Source: [Flexibacter] sp. ATCC 35103 (GTDB lineage: Bacteria; Bacteroidota; Bacteroidia; Flavobacteriales; Flavobacteriaceae). Taken from it: a DNA stretch of 64,000 nucleotides. Below the pieces are notes generated by a model. It ran no database searches and was not told the origin of the DNA. It worked only from the letters and a program-made list of their open reading frames with translations. The DNA lies in assembly GCF_001975985.1 (NCBI RefSeq), contig NZ_MTQF01000003.1, positions 321,523-385,522 on the forward strand, written 5' to 3'. Shown here one piece after another: positions 56,488 through 64,000 of this stretch (position 1 is the first letter of the stretch; each line of letters opens with the position of its first letter). A program made the translations under genes and the position numbers.

Positions 56488-57390
56488 TTAAACCCAATCA
56501 ATTGGATTTTCTAACACATTTACCAATTTTTCCTCTTCGCTTCCGGCTTCTGCATGATGATCATAAACCCATTGCACATGCGGAGGCAAGCTCATCAAAA
56601 TACTCTCAATTCTTCCGTTGGTTTTTAAACCGAATAAAGTTCCTTTGTCATGAACAAGGTTAAACTCAACATAACGACCACGACGAATTTCCTGCCAGTT
56701 TCTGTTTTCCGGAGTATATTCTAAATTTTTTCTTCTTTCCACAATCGGAACATAGGCTTCAAGGAAACTGTTTCCAACTTCGGTTACGAAATTGTACCAA
56801 TCGTCCATTGACATTTGCTCATTTGCTTTGCAATAATCAAAGAATAAACCACCAATTCCGCGTGCTTCGTTTCTGTGTGCATTCCAGAAATAAGCGTCGC
56901 ATTGTTTTTTATATTTTGGATAAAATTCTGGATTATGTTTATCGCAAGCCATTTTACACGTTTGATGAAAGTGTTTTGCATCTTCCTCAAACAAATAATA
57001 AGGCGTTAAATCCTGTCCGCCGCCAAACCATTGTTCGATCACTTTTCCGGATTCATCATACATTTCAAAATATCGCCAATTAGCATGCACAGTTGGAACC
57101 ATTGGGTTTTTAGGATGTAAAACCAAACTTAATCCGCAGGCAAAGAAATCAGCTTCACCAACGCCAAACATCTTTTGCATCGCTTCCGGTAATTTTCCGT
57201 GAACGGCTGAATTGTTTACACCGCCTTTTTCGAAAACATTTCCATTTTCTATAACGCGTGTTCTTCCGCCGCCGCCTTCAGGACGTTTCCAAAGATCTTC
57301 GCGGAATTTTGTAGTTCCGTCAACAGCTTCTAATCCGGCACAAATTTGATCTTGTAATTTTTGTATGTATGCGTAAAATTTATCTTTCAT
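56488..57390 (-). CDS. hemF: Oxygen-dependent coproporphyrinogen III oxidase
   Basis: 300 residues from the ATG at 57390; the frame continues upstream to 57453 but that part overlaps the GNAT gene and lacks family similarity. Landmark motifs are 'GGGGRTRVIENGNVFEKGG', 'MVPTVHANWRYFE', 'WFGGGQDLTPYYLFEEDA', 'GGLFFDY' and 'RRGRYVEFNLVHDKGTLFGL'. The enzyme converts coproporphyrinogen III to protoporphyrinogen IX using O2, which points to aerobic heme synthesis. The start overlaps the end of the upstream GNAT gene by 11 bases, so it is translated from the same message. Confidence 0.97.
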   Translation of the reverse strand: MKDKFYAYIQKLQDQICAGLEAVDGTTKFREDLWKRPEGGGGRTRVIENGNVFEKGGVNNSAVHGKLPEAMQKMFGVGEADFFACGLSLVLHPKNPMVPTVHANWRYFEMYDESGKVIEQWFGGGQDLTPYYLFEEDAKHFHQTCKMACDKHNPEFYPKYKKQCDAYFWNAHRNEARGIGGLFFDYCKANEQMSMDDWYNFVTEVGNSFLEAYVPIVERRKNLEYTPENRNWQEIRRGRYVEFNLVHDKGTLFGLKTNGRIESILMSLPPHVQWVYDHHAEAGSEEEKLVNVLENPIDWV

Positions 57391-57931
57391 CGTTATTATA
57401 TTCTGATTTGAGCAATCCAAAGTAAACAGTGTTTTGCAATTCGCCGTCACCATTTCTAAATTCGTCTCGTAAAATTCCTTCTTGTTTAAAATTATGTTTC
57501 AATGCAATTCTTTGGCTTGCCAAATTAATTTCTGAGGTACATATAAAAACCTTGTTTAGCATTAATTTATTGAAACAAAAATCAAGTGCATGAGAAACCA
57601 TTTCTGAAGTGATTCCTTTTCCTTGGTAATCTTCATCAATAAAATAACCTAATTCGCATTTAGAAATACGGTAATCTATGGTTTTAACACACAAATAACC
57701 AATTAAAGCATTGGTTGTTATATCTCTCGCGTAAAAATGATAACCGTCTTTGTTCTTCTCTTTGTCAAGACTAACTTTTAAAAAGTTCTGTGCTTTCTTT
57801 AGAGAATCAGAATTGGCCAGCGTAACAGGGAAAGTTTTCCCAATATAACTTTTGTTCTTTTCGATGAGGTTGTAAAACTCTTCCGGAAGAATGTTGGCAA
57901 TTATTTCTATTTTCCAATCTGTAAAACTCAT
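57380..57931 (-). CDS. RimJ/RimL-type GNAT acetyltransferase in the hem cluster
   Basis: 183 residues. The GNAT core is visible: 'DITTNALIGYLCVKTIDY', 'CELGYFIDEDYQGKGITSEM' (acetyl-CoA loop QGKGIT) and 'NLASQRIALKHNFKQEGILRDEF', which is the RimJ/RimL ribosomal-protein or small-molecule acetyltransferase layout. It sits between an unknown gene and hemF with two-base and overlapping junctions, so it is transcribed with heme genes. A role in heme metabolism is not implied by the family and is only suggested by position. Confidence 0.85.
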   Translation of the reverse strand: MSFTDWKIEIIANILPEEFYNLIEKNKSYIGKTFPVTLANSDSLKKAQNFLKVSLDKEKNKDGYHFYARDITTNALIGYLCVKTIDYRISKCELGYFIDEDYQGKGITSEMVSHALDFCFNKLMLNKVFICTSEINLASQRIALKHNFKQEGILRDEFRNGDGELQNTVYFGLLKSEYNNDER

Positions 57932-57933
57932 TT

Positions 57934-58311
57934 TTATTTTTTTTTAGCCGAAGCAATTTTAGCATTTATTCCAAATGAAAAAACCTTGCTTTCCTGCTGG
58001 ATGTATTGGTAGATGGCAAGGGCCTTTGATAGAAAATCAAATTGTTTTTCATGGGATAAGCCTATTAAAATATCTGCAAATTCCTCCTGTTGATTCCAGT
58101 CGAGATGACATCTTTGCAATAAAAGAATCAACTCTTCTTCAGGGATTTCAATCGTTCTTTCTAAGCTTAAACCAAAATTTTTAAGTTGCTCATCGATAAG
58201 GATTGTATCTTCGGCATTCCAAAACTTTGGAACAAAAATTAACGCATGCAAAGTTCGTAGCGTGTTTTCTATCCTAATACTTTCCTCGTCTCTTAAGCCT
58301 TTGTTGAGCAT
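57934..58311 (-). CDS. Small cytoplasmic protein of unknown function in the hem cluster
   Basis: 125 residues, mostly helical in appearance, no signal peptide or membrane segment ('ALIFVPKFWNAEDTILIDEQ', 'EELILLLQRCHLDWNQQEEF'). No family recognised. It lies two bases before the GNAT gene and five bases after the membrane-protein gene, which ties it to the hemE-to-hemF stretch. Confidence 0.7.
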   Translation of the reverse strand: MLNKGLRDEESIRIENTLRTLHALIFVPKFWNAEDTILIDEQLKNFGLSLERTIEIPEEELILLLQRCHLDWNQQEEFADILIGLSHEKQFDFLSKALAIYQYIQQESKVFSFGINAKIASAKKK

Positions 58312-58316
58312 GATTT

Positions 58317-59012
58317 TTATCTTTTATTCGATTTAAACTTCTGACTGTATGTTGTTTTACTAAAGATTAATCTCTCTTCCTGAAAAGAATTGTTTTTATT
58401 TCTGCCAAAGTTTTTAATAGTCCGGTAGATAAAATACAAAACTGGCAACGAGTAATATATAAATCCCATACATATTGGAACGTATGGTTTGTCTATGAAT
58501 AATCCACTTGATTTTACAGTATCAAAATAATGGGATTTTTCTAAAAACTCATCTGTTAACCCAAATTTCGGAATTATTCCATTTGCAAAACATACAGCAA
58601 AAATTAAAAAGAAATAGAACATTGCTTTTGCTACAGATTTTCCTATTTGTAATGCCCGAATTTCTGGAGAAACATTAGAAAAAGCAAATCGCATTCGGTT
58701 TAAAACCGTCAACAAATAAATGTATAAAATATTTGTATTGATTACAGAGTGATGAAATGCTAATGCAAATAATCCGTACATGGGGAAAAATACAAATAGG
58801 GATAGTTTTTTAGGCATAACCGCCATAAAAACTCCTGAATGTACCATAATAAACTCAAAAGCCATTAAAATAGCTAAATCATTAATCAAACTTACATTGT
58901 GTTGTTCCGGATGTAACCAAACCATCAAAAATACCGTCGCATAATACGCCTGAAAAGCATATTCTATAAAAGAAAATGGAGAATTTCTGGTAAAGTTTAT
59001 GTTTGCAAACAT
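58317..59012 (-). CDS. Multi-spanning membrane protein of unknown function in the hem cluster
   Basis: 231 residues with about six hydrophobic segments ('YAFQAYYATVFLMVWL', 'MVHSGVFMAVMPKKLSLFVFF', 'AMFYFFLIFAVCFANGIIP', 'YVPICMGFIYYSLPVLYFIY' and others) and a basic C-terminus. I do not recognise the family. It opens the four-gene run that ends in hemF, 90 bases downstream of hemE, with a repeat-rich gap between. Confidence 0.75.
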   Translation of the reverse strand: MFANINFTRNSPFSFIEYAFQAYYATVFLMVWLHPEQHNVSLINDLAILMAFEFIMVHSGVFMAVMPKKLSLFVFFPMYGLFALAFHHSVINTNILYIYLLTVLNRMRFAFSNVSPEIRALQIGKSVAKAMFYFFLIFAVCFANGIIPKFGLTDEFLEKSHYFDTVKSSGLFIDKPYVPICMGFIYYSLPVLYFIYRTIKNFGRNKNNSFQEERLIFSKTTYSQKFKSNKR

Positions 59013-59030
59013 TTAGGACATGGTTTTTTA

Positions 59031-59096
59031 AGTTTTCAGTCCCAGTCCCAGTTTTCAGTTTAAAATTAGACTGAAAACTGCGACTGAAAACTGAAA
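59031..59096. repeat. Inverted CAGTTTTCAGT repeats between hemE and the membrane-protein gene
   Basis: AGTTTTCAGT and CCAGTTTTCAG on the left face ACTGAAAACTG and ACTGAAAACTGAAA on the right, able to form a long imperfect hairpin. The same unit appears in tandem at 38911-38958, so it is a dispersed intergenic element. Confidence 0.7.
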
Positions 59097-59102
59097 CTAT
59101 AT

Positions 59103-60128
59103 TTAGTTCCCGTATTCCTTAACCGCGTCAATAAACGCTTTTGCGTGATCTACAGGGATATTTGGTAAAATTCCGTGACCTAAATTTACAACATATTTAT
59201 CTTTTCCGAACTCGTCGATCATTTCGTGAACCATTTTTTTGATGGTTGGAATTGGAGAAAGCAATCTTGACGGATCAAAGTTTCCTTGTAAAGTGATGTT
59301 TCCACCAGACAAATAACGAGCATTTCTAGCCGAACAAGTCCAGTCTACACCAAGTGCCGAAGCTCTACTTTTACCCATTTCGCCAAGAGCAAACCAACAT
59401 CCTTTTCCGAAAACGATAACCGGAGCATGATCAGCCAAAGCTTCAACGATTTGGTTGATGTATTTCCATGAGAATTCCTGATAATCAACCGGAGAAAGCA
59501 TTCCTCCCCAAGAATCAAAAATCTGAACGGCATCAACACCCGCTTTTACTTTTTCTTTTAAGTATAAAATAGTAGTGTCTGTAATTTTTTGTAATAATGT
59601 ATGTGCTGCAGCAGGGTTTGAGAAACAAAATCCTTTTGCAGTATCAAAACTTTTTGAACCTTTTCCTTCAACAGCATAACAGAAAATTGTCCAAGGAGAA
59701 CCGGCGAAACCAATTAATGGTACTTCGTCATTCAACATTTCTTTAGTCAATTTAATAGCATCCATTACATAACCTAAACTTTCCTGAATATCCGGAACGT
59801 AAACTCTATGAACATCTGCTAATGAACGAATTGGGTTTGGTAAAAACGGACCAAAATTCTCTTTCATTAAAACTTCGATTCCCATTGCTTGCGGAACAAC
59901 CAAGATATCCGAGAATAAAATCGCAGCATCCGGAGCAATTCTACGAATAGGCTGAACAGTAATTTCAGCAGCTAATTCAGGAGTTTGACAACGAGTGAAG
60001 AAATCGTATTTATCACGTAAAGCGATAAATTCCGGTAAATATCTTCCGGCTTGACGCATCATCCATACTGGCGGACGTTGAACAGTTTCTCCTTTTAATG
60101 CTTTTAAAAATAGGTCGTTTTTTAACAT
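59103..60128 (-). CDS. hemE: Uroporphyrinogen decarboxylase
   Basis: 341 residues, normal length. The N-terminal signature '[16 protein letters not shown]' (residues about 18-33) is present with both conserved Arg residues, as are '[15 protein letters not shown]' (catalytic Asp), '[16 protein letters not shown]' and '[16 protein letters not shown]'. The enzyme removes four carboxyl groups from uroporphyrinogen III to give coproporphyrinogen III in the cytoplasm. It follows hemD with a palindromic gap of 59 bases. Confidence 0.97.
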   Translation of the reverse strand: MLKNDLFLKALKGETVQRPPVWMMRQAGRYLPEFIALRDKYDFFTRCQTPELAAEITVQPIRRIAPDAAILFSDILVVPQAMGIEVLMKENFGPFLPNPIRSLADVHRVYVPDIQESLGYVMDAIKLTKEMLNDEVPLIGFAGSPWTIFCYAVEGKGSKSFDTAKGFCFSNPAAAHTLLQKITDTTILYLKEKVKAGVDAVQIFDSWGGMLSPVDYQEFSWKYINQIVEALADHAPVIVFGKGCWFALGEMGKSRASALGVDWTCSARNARYLSGGNITLQGNFDPSRLLSPIPTIKKMVHEMIDEFGKDKYVVNLGHGILPNIPVDHAKAFIDAVKEYGN

Positions 60129-60143
60129 GAGTTTCTATATTTT

Positions 60144-60176
60144 AAACCCGACAGGTTTTTAAACCCTGTCGGGTTT
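60144..60176. repeat. Palindromic element AAACCCGACAGG / CCTGTCGGGTTT between hemD and hemE
   Basis: A perfect 12-bp stem with a nine-base loop. On the hem coding strand it is followed by AAAATATAG rather than a T-run, so it is a weak terminator at best. GC-rich stems of this sequence type are, as I recall, widespread between Flavobacterium genes; only one copy is here. Confidence 0.7.
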
Positions 60177-60187
60177 CTTTGTTATCG

Positions 60188-60853
60188 TTATTTATATTCA
60201 TTAATTACATCTTCGATTACGTCTTCAACCGTAGGCTGATCTGCTATGATGATGTTTTTGGTAATTTTATCTAAAGCTTCTGCAGTTGTTTCTCCTATGC
60301 AAAAGCACTTTTCTTTCTTGATTGTATTGTCTTTCAAATAACTTTCAACGCCAGAAGGACTAAAGAATAGAATTCCGTCAATGGCAGTTTTTATCTTCTG
60401 AGGTGTTAATGAGGTATCATAAACCTGAATTTCATTCAATTTCACATCAGCATCTTTTAATGCTTTTGGCAACGTTTCTCTACGAAGGTTTCCGCTAAAA
60501 AAAGTATAGCTTTCGCTGCGGTAAATCAAAGTGATGATTTCGGCTAAATCTGATGCATATCCGGTGTAAGCAACAACATTAAACCCGCTTTCAGATAAAA
60601 GAATCTTAGTTTTTAAACCCACGCAAAAAACATTTTTACTTTTCAGTTTTTCTGATTCCGGATGAGATAAAACGCTATGAACTGCATTCTGACTTGTAAA
60701 AATTAGATTTTCGTTGAGGTCTTTTAGTTCGAAAGGTTTGTTTTGAGTTTGAATAAAATCAGCTTCGATAACTTCAATATTGGCTTTTACCAATGCTTGT
60801 TTTTGTTCGCCTGATAGCTTTTTTGTAGATAATATTTGAATTGATTTACTCAT
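60188..60853 (-). CDS. hemD: Uroporphyrinogen-III synthase
   Basis: 221 residues of the poorly conserved HemD family. The two-lobe pattern is seen, with 'NLIFTSQNAVHSVL' near residue 49 and 'GILFFSPSGVESYL' followed by 'KCFCIGETTAEAL' in the second half. It closes the linear tetrapyrrole made by HemC into uroporphyrinogen III. It starts on the last base of hemC (60853), so the two are translationally coupled, which strengthens the call. Confidence 0.9.
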   Translation of the reverse strand: MSKSIQILSTKKLSGEQKQALVKANIEVIEADFIQTQNKPFELKDLNENLIFTSQNAVHSVLSHPESEKLKSKNVFCVGLKTKILLSESGFNVVAYTGYASDLAEIITLIYRSESYTFFSGNLRRETLPKALKDADVKLNEIQVYDTSLTPQKIKTAIDGILFFSPSGVESYLKDNTIKKEKCFCIGETTAEALDKITKNIIIADQPTVEDVIEDVINEYK

Positions 60854-61776
60854 TATTTTTTTAAAGATTCTTTAATAAATGCCATCAATTCGGTTCCGCC
60901 GTTATTCAGAATTTCCTGAGCAGCGAAGAAACCTAGTTTTTTCCATTCTGAAATATCAACTGTTTTGTCAATTTCTAGTTTTTGTTTTCCATCAATAGAA
61001 AGCAAAACGCCTTGAAAATGCAAAGTGTCTTCGTCTTCATTATAATTTACTAACGCTCCAATTGGCGCCGTACAACCGCCTTCAAGCGTTCTTAGAAACT
61101 GACGTTCTATATAGGTACAAATCTCAGTTTCGATATGGTTTAGTTGTGAAAGTGCGTCTAAAGTATAATTGTCATTTTCCATTGCCACAACTAGCATTGC
61201 GCCTTGAGCCGGTGCCGGAATCATCCAATCAAGATCTATGTAATTTCCTGGTTTCAGGTTAATGCGCTCTAAACCTGCAGCGGCAAAAACAGCTCCGTCC
61301 CAATTATTGTCTTGTAGTTTTTGCATACGTGTGTTTACGTTTCCGCGTAAATCAACTACGGTATGATTAGGATATTTGTTAAACCATTGCGCCTGACGAC
61401 GTAAACTTCCGGTTGCAATCGTACTTGGATTGGCAAAATCAGGATTTCCTTTATGAACTAAAATGTCCAGAACATTGGCTCTTTCTAAAACCGCCGCCTG
61501 AACAATACCTTTTGGTAAAGCTGTTGGAACATCTTTCATCGAATGTACCGCAATATCAATACTGCCATTAATCATGGCAATGTCTAAGGTTTTAGTAAAG
61601 ATTCCGGTAATACCAAGTTCGTAAAGAGGTTTGTCAAGAATAATATCTCCTGTAGATTTTACCGCAACAATTTCGGTTTTATAACCTAAGTCGTTTAGTT
61701 TTTTTTCGACAGTATGTGCTTGCCAAAGTGCTAATTCGCTATCGCGAGTTCCAATTCTGATTGTTTTTTCAGCCAT
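60853..61776 (-). CDS. hemC: Hydroxymethylbilane synthase (porphobilinogen deaminase)
   Basis: 307 residues, normal length. Motifs: 'IRIGTRDSELALWQAHTVE' at the N-terminus, 'VHSMKDVPTALP' (catalytic Asp), 'GTGSLRRQAQW'-like 'ATGSLRRQAQWFNKYPN', and the cofactor-binding Cys in 'LEGGCTAPIG'. It joins four porphobilinogen units. It is preceded by a gap with a 20-bp inverted repeat and shares a base with hemD. Confidence 0.97.
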   Translation of the reverse strand: MAEKTIRIGTRDSELALWQAHTVEKKLNDLGYKTEIVAVKSTGDIILDKPLYELGITGIFTKTLDIAMINGSIDIAVHSMKDVPTALPKGIVQAAVLERANVLDILVHKGNPDFANPSTIATGSLRRQAQWFNKYPNHTVVDLRGNVNTRMQKLQDNNWDGAVFAAAGLERINLKPGNYIDLDWMIPAPAQGAMLVVAMENDNYTLDALSQLNHIETEICTYIERQFLRTLEGGCTAPIGALVNYNEDEDTLHFQGVLLSIDGKQKLEIDKTVDISEWKKLGFFAAQEILNNGGTELMAFIKESLKK

Positions 61777-61792
61777 GTTTTACTTTTTTCCC

Positions 61793-61868
61793 ACCATATA
61801 AGTTATATAAGTAAATTTAAGCAATGCGTAAACAACTATATTAAATGAACTTATATAACTTATATGGT
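61793..61868. repeat. Perfect 20-bp inverted repeat between hemA and hemC
   Basis: ACCATATAAGTTATATAAGT (61793-61812) and its exact complement ACTTATATAACTTATATGGT (61849-61868) flank a 36-base spacer. It occupies most of the 108-base gap. It could be a mini transposable element, a stem that limits read-through from hemA into hemC, or a protein site. No T-run follows on either strand. Confidence 0.85.
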
Positions 61869-61884
61869 AGAAAGAGTTATGTTT

Positions 61885-63135
61885 TTAAGATGCTTTTATT
61901 TTAAAGACTTTTTCGATCCATTCGATACTTTCATCAACCATGGTATCGTCGTCTTTTAAATGATTTGCGAAATGTGTAGTGATTTTCTGGATGATTCTGT
62001 TACTGATAATTTCAGCTTGAGCTTCATTAAAATCTGCAATTTTACGGCTTTGAAAATCCAATTCTGAAACTTTAATAGCGTTCAGTTTTTCTTTCAAAGC
62101 ATTAATAGTTGGAGCAAATTTGCGTCCTTTTGTCCAGGTTACGAATTCCTCTTTAACCTCTTCAATAATAGCTTCGGCAGCAGGAATATGTAATTTTCTG
62201 TTTTCAAGAGTTTCATCTGTCAATTGTGACAAATAATCCATATGAATCAACGTTACACCTTCTAATTCCTCTACGTTTTCATGAACGTTTTTCGGAATCG
62301 ATAAATCCAGAATTAATAAAGGTTTCTTAAGATTCAAAATTGCTTTGTCAACCGTTGGGTTTTGAGCGCCTGTCGCGACAACTACAACATCAGCTTTTTG
62401 AAGTTCTAAATGTAACTCCGAATAATCTTTAACAATCAAATTTAGTTTTCCGGCTAATTTCTCCGCTTTATCCTTTGTTCTGTTTATTAAAGTAATATGT
62501 TCGTTCTTGGTATGCTTTACAAGATTTTCGCAAGTATTTCTTCCGATTTTTCCTGTTCCAAAAAGTAAAATATTTTTATTGCCAATATCTTCTACATTTT
62601 TAATAATGTATTGGACCGATGCAAAAGAAACAGATGTTGCTCCGGAACTAATCTCCGTTTCATTCTTGATCTTTTTGCTCGCCTGAATCACGGCATTTAC
62701 CAATCTTTCTAAGAATGCATTTGAAAGACCCATAGATTTTGAATGTGCAAAACTGGTCTTAATTTGAGATATAATCTCAAAATCGCCTAAGATCTGACTG
62801 TCTAAACCAGTTCCTACGCGAAACATATGACTAATAGCTTCTTGATTTTTATAAACAAAACCAACTTTCTGAAAAGCATCAACAGAACCGTTGCTGTTAT
62901 CACAAATTAGTTTTATTAATTGAAATGGATGTTCTGCAAAACCGTAAATCTCGGTTCTGTTGCAGGTCGAAGTGACAATCAAACTTTCTATTCCTTCTTC
63001 TTTAGCCTGTTCCAACAAACGCGTTTTTGCAATTGCATCCAAACTAAATTTACCTCTTACCTCAGCATCAGCTTTTTTATAACTCAAACCAACTGAGTAA
63101 AAATAAAGATGTTTAGGTACGTTATTGTTTTCCAT
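61885..63135 (-). CDS. hemA: Glutamyl-tRNA reductase
   Basis: 416 residues from the ATG at 63135. The frame extends to 63171, but the -7 box at 63167-63160 falls inside that extension. The catalytic Cys is in 'TSTCNRTEIYGF' near residue 50, the NADPH-binding loop is 'LLFGTGKIGRNTCENL', and the C-terminal dimerisation helix is present. It reduces glutamyl-tRNA to glutamate-1-semialdehyde, the first committed step of the C5 route to heme. It heads the hemA-C-D-E series, and an AraC-type gene lies divergently upstream, a possible regulator. Confidence 0.96.
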   Translation of the reverse strand: MENNNVPKHLYFYSVGLSYKKADAEVRGKFSLDAIAKTRLLEQAKEEGIESLIVTSTCNRTEIYGFAEHPFQLIKLICDNSNGSVDAFQKVGFVYKNQEAISHMFRVGTGLDSQILGDFEIISQIKTSFAHSKSMGLSNAFLERLVNAVIQASKKIKNETEISSGATSVSFASVQYIIKNVEDIGNKNILLFGTGKIGRNTCENLVKHTKNEHITLINRTKDKAEKLAGKLNLIVKDYSELHLELQKADVVVVATGAQNPTVDKAILNLKKPLLILDLSIPKNVHENVEELEGVTLIHMDYLSQLTDETLENRKLHIPAAEAIIEEVKEEFVTWTKGRKFAPTINALKEKLNAIKVSELDFQSRKIADFNEAQAEIISNRIIQKITTHFANHLKDDDTMVDESIEWIEKVFKIKAS

Positions 63136-63159
63136 AAATTCACTTTCATAAAAGTGCAA

Positions 63160-63167
63160 CAAAATTA
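63160..63167 (-). promoter_or_regulatory. Candidate promoter -7 box for hemA
   Basis: The minus strand reads TAATTTTG, matching TAnnTTTG, and ends 24 bases before the preferred ATG at 63135. No -33 TTG is obvious. Confidence 0.55.
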
Positions 63168-63261
63168 TCACTATAGTCTTTATAAAAGTAACGCTGAAAG
63201 TACTTTTTGTATCGCTGCATGTTTTTTTGTTTGTAAAGGTCTGTTTTTATGCAAAAAGAAG

Positions 63262-63269
63262 TACTTTTG
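63262..63269 (+). promoter_or_regulatory. Candidate promoter -7 box for the AraC-type gene
   Basis: TACTTTTG matches TAnnTTTG and lies 93 bases before the start at 63363. A related AAGTACTTTTTGTA occurs 61 bases upstream (63198-63211), so the region holds a direct repeat that may be an operator. Confidence 0.5.
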
Positions 63270-63362
63270 TAGCAAAATCAACTCGTTAGAAATGATTTGT
63301 TTAGAGTGATTCTAAATAACATTTTCCAAATGTCTTGATTTTTGTTCTAAAAAAATATCGCT

Positions 63363-64000
63363 ATGAGTTCTCAGGAAATTATTAAAATTGAAGACGACTT
63401 TACGCTTATCCGTTTTCAAAATGACAGTTTAGAACCTTTTTCTGCGCAACGCGAAATTGGTAGTGGCCTGATACAGTTTCACTTCGGAATAAAAGGAAAT
63501 GCAAAATTCTTGTTCAATCAGGGTAATTATGCTTTAGAATTGAAAGAAGAAAAATCGTTGCTTTTATATAATCCGCAGAAAGAATTACCATTGAATTTAG
63601 AGTTGGCTCCAAATTCCTGGGTAATCTCTGTAATTGTTTCGATTAAGAAATTTCACGCGTTGTTTTCTGCAGAAGCAGACTATATTACTTTTTTAAGTCC
63701 GGATAATAAAGACAAAAAGTATTATAACGAAGGAAATATTAGTCCGTCGATGGCGATTGTTTTGAGTCAACTGTTTCATTATAACTTACATCCGTCTATA
63801 AAAAACCTTTATTATAAAGGAAAAGGATACGAATTGCTGAGTTTATATTTTAACAGAACCGAAGATCCAAATGCAGAACAATGTCCGTTTTTGATTGATG
63901 AAGATAACGTTCTAAAAATCAGAAAAGCCAAAGAAATTATTATCGCGAATATGGCCGAACCTCCGGGATTACAGGAATTGGCAGATGAAATTGGTTTGAA
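63363..64000 (+). CDS. AraC-family transcriptional regulator, 3' end cut by the window
   Basis: 212 codons are visible from the ATG at 63363 (MSSQEIIKIEDDFTLIRFQ), with no stop before the window end. The first 170 residues are a cupin-like sensing domain ('QFHFGIKGNAKFLFNQGNYALEL'). The visible end, 'VLKIRKAKEIIIANMAEPPG' then 'LQELADEIGL', is the start of an AraC-type helix-turn-helix. It diverges from hemA across a 227-base gap with promoter boxes for both genes, so it may regulate itself and hemA. The signal it senses is unknown; an iron or heme link is inferred from position only. Confidence 0.85.
   Translation, partial: MSSQEIIKIEDDFTLIRFQNDSLEPFSAQREIGSGLIQFHFGIKGNAKFLFNQGNYALELKEEKSLLLYNPQKELPLNLELAPNSWVISVIVSIKKFHALFSAEADYITFLSPDNKDKKYYNEGNISPSMAIVLSQLFHYNLHPSIKNLYYKGKGYELLSLYFNRTEDPNAEQCPFLIDEDNVLKIRKAKEIIIANMAEPPGLQELADEIGL

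Noticed and set aside
56224-56663. Two short plus-strand frames in the REP cluster and over the hemF end
   Set aside because: They consist of palindrome sequence or lie opposite hemF and have no recognisable content.
60144-60176. Hairpin after hemD as a strong terminator
   Set aside because: No T-run follows it on the hem strand, and hemE continues in the same direction without a visible promoter.
1-64000. tRNA or rRNA genes
   Set aside because: No cloverleaf with GTTCAATTC-like arms or rRNA landmark sequence was noticed on reading; a dedicated scan was not possible.

Overview
The window looks like a chromosomal segment of a gliding Flavobacterium-type member of the Bacteroidota. The evidence is AT-rich DNA, TAnnTTTG promoter -7 boxes, many lipoproteins and signal peptides, type IX secretion (T9SS) domains, and a gene order (sprC-sprD-sprB-sprF) that matches the gliding-adhesin operon known from Flavobacterium johnsoniae. 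No rRNA, tRNA, prophage or CRISPR array was seen.

Region 1 (1-26.6 kb, plus strand) is the surface-motility block. It holds the end of a beta-helix-like protein, a small secreted ORF of unknown function, SprC (Ig-like, with a worn type B sorting domain), SprD (PorP/SprF-like barrel, about 965 residues of 17-residue helical repeats, SPOR-like end), the 5,824-residue SprB adhesin with a classic type B sorting domain, and SprF, the outer-membrane partner needed for SprB secretion. SprB carries a higher-order repeat of about 1.75 kb on top of its basic SprB repeat.

Region 2 (26.7-38.9 kb) is housekeeping: pgk, an MltD-like lytic transglycosylase with three LysM domains, two lipoproteins, an ElaA-type acetyltransferase, then on the minus strand a double OmpA-domain protein, an S41 protease, a DUF4349 lipoprotein and rnpA, followed by plsC, an acyl-ACP desaturase and an HD hydrolase on the plus strand.

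Region 3 (39.1-48.9 kb) covers ferrous iron uptake (feoA-feoB plus a 40-residue FeoB-associated Cys-rich protein), an SCO1/SenC copper chaperone, a DMT transporter, two tandem M13 metallopeptidases that share promoter and terminator layout, a GyrI-like protein and a cytochrome c lipoprotein.

Region 4 (48.9-64 kb) is dominated by tetrapyrrole synthesis on the minus strand: hemA, hemC, hemD, hemE, two unknown genes, a GNAT gene, hemF and, further along, hemB. Between hemF and hemB lie a class I aldolase, an outer-membrane protein, an unknown lipoprotein pair and a REP-associated tyrosine transposase (RAYT) surrounded by at least eight short GCTCC...GGAGC palindromes. An AraC-type regulator, cut by the window end, diverges from hemA. 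Iron uptake, heme synthesis, cytochrome c and SCO genes together fit support of respiratory metabolism, though no common regulator is proven by the sequence.
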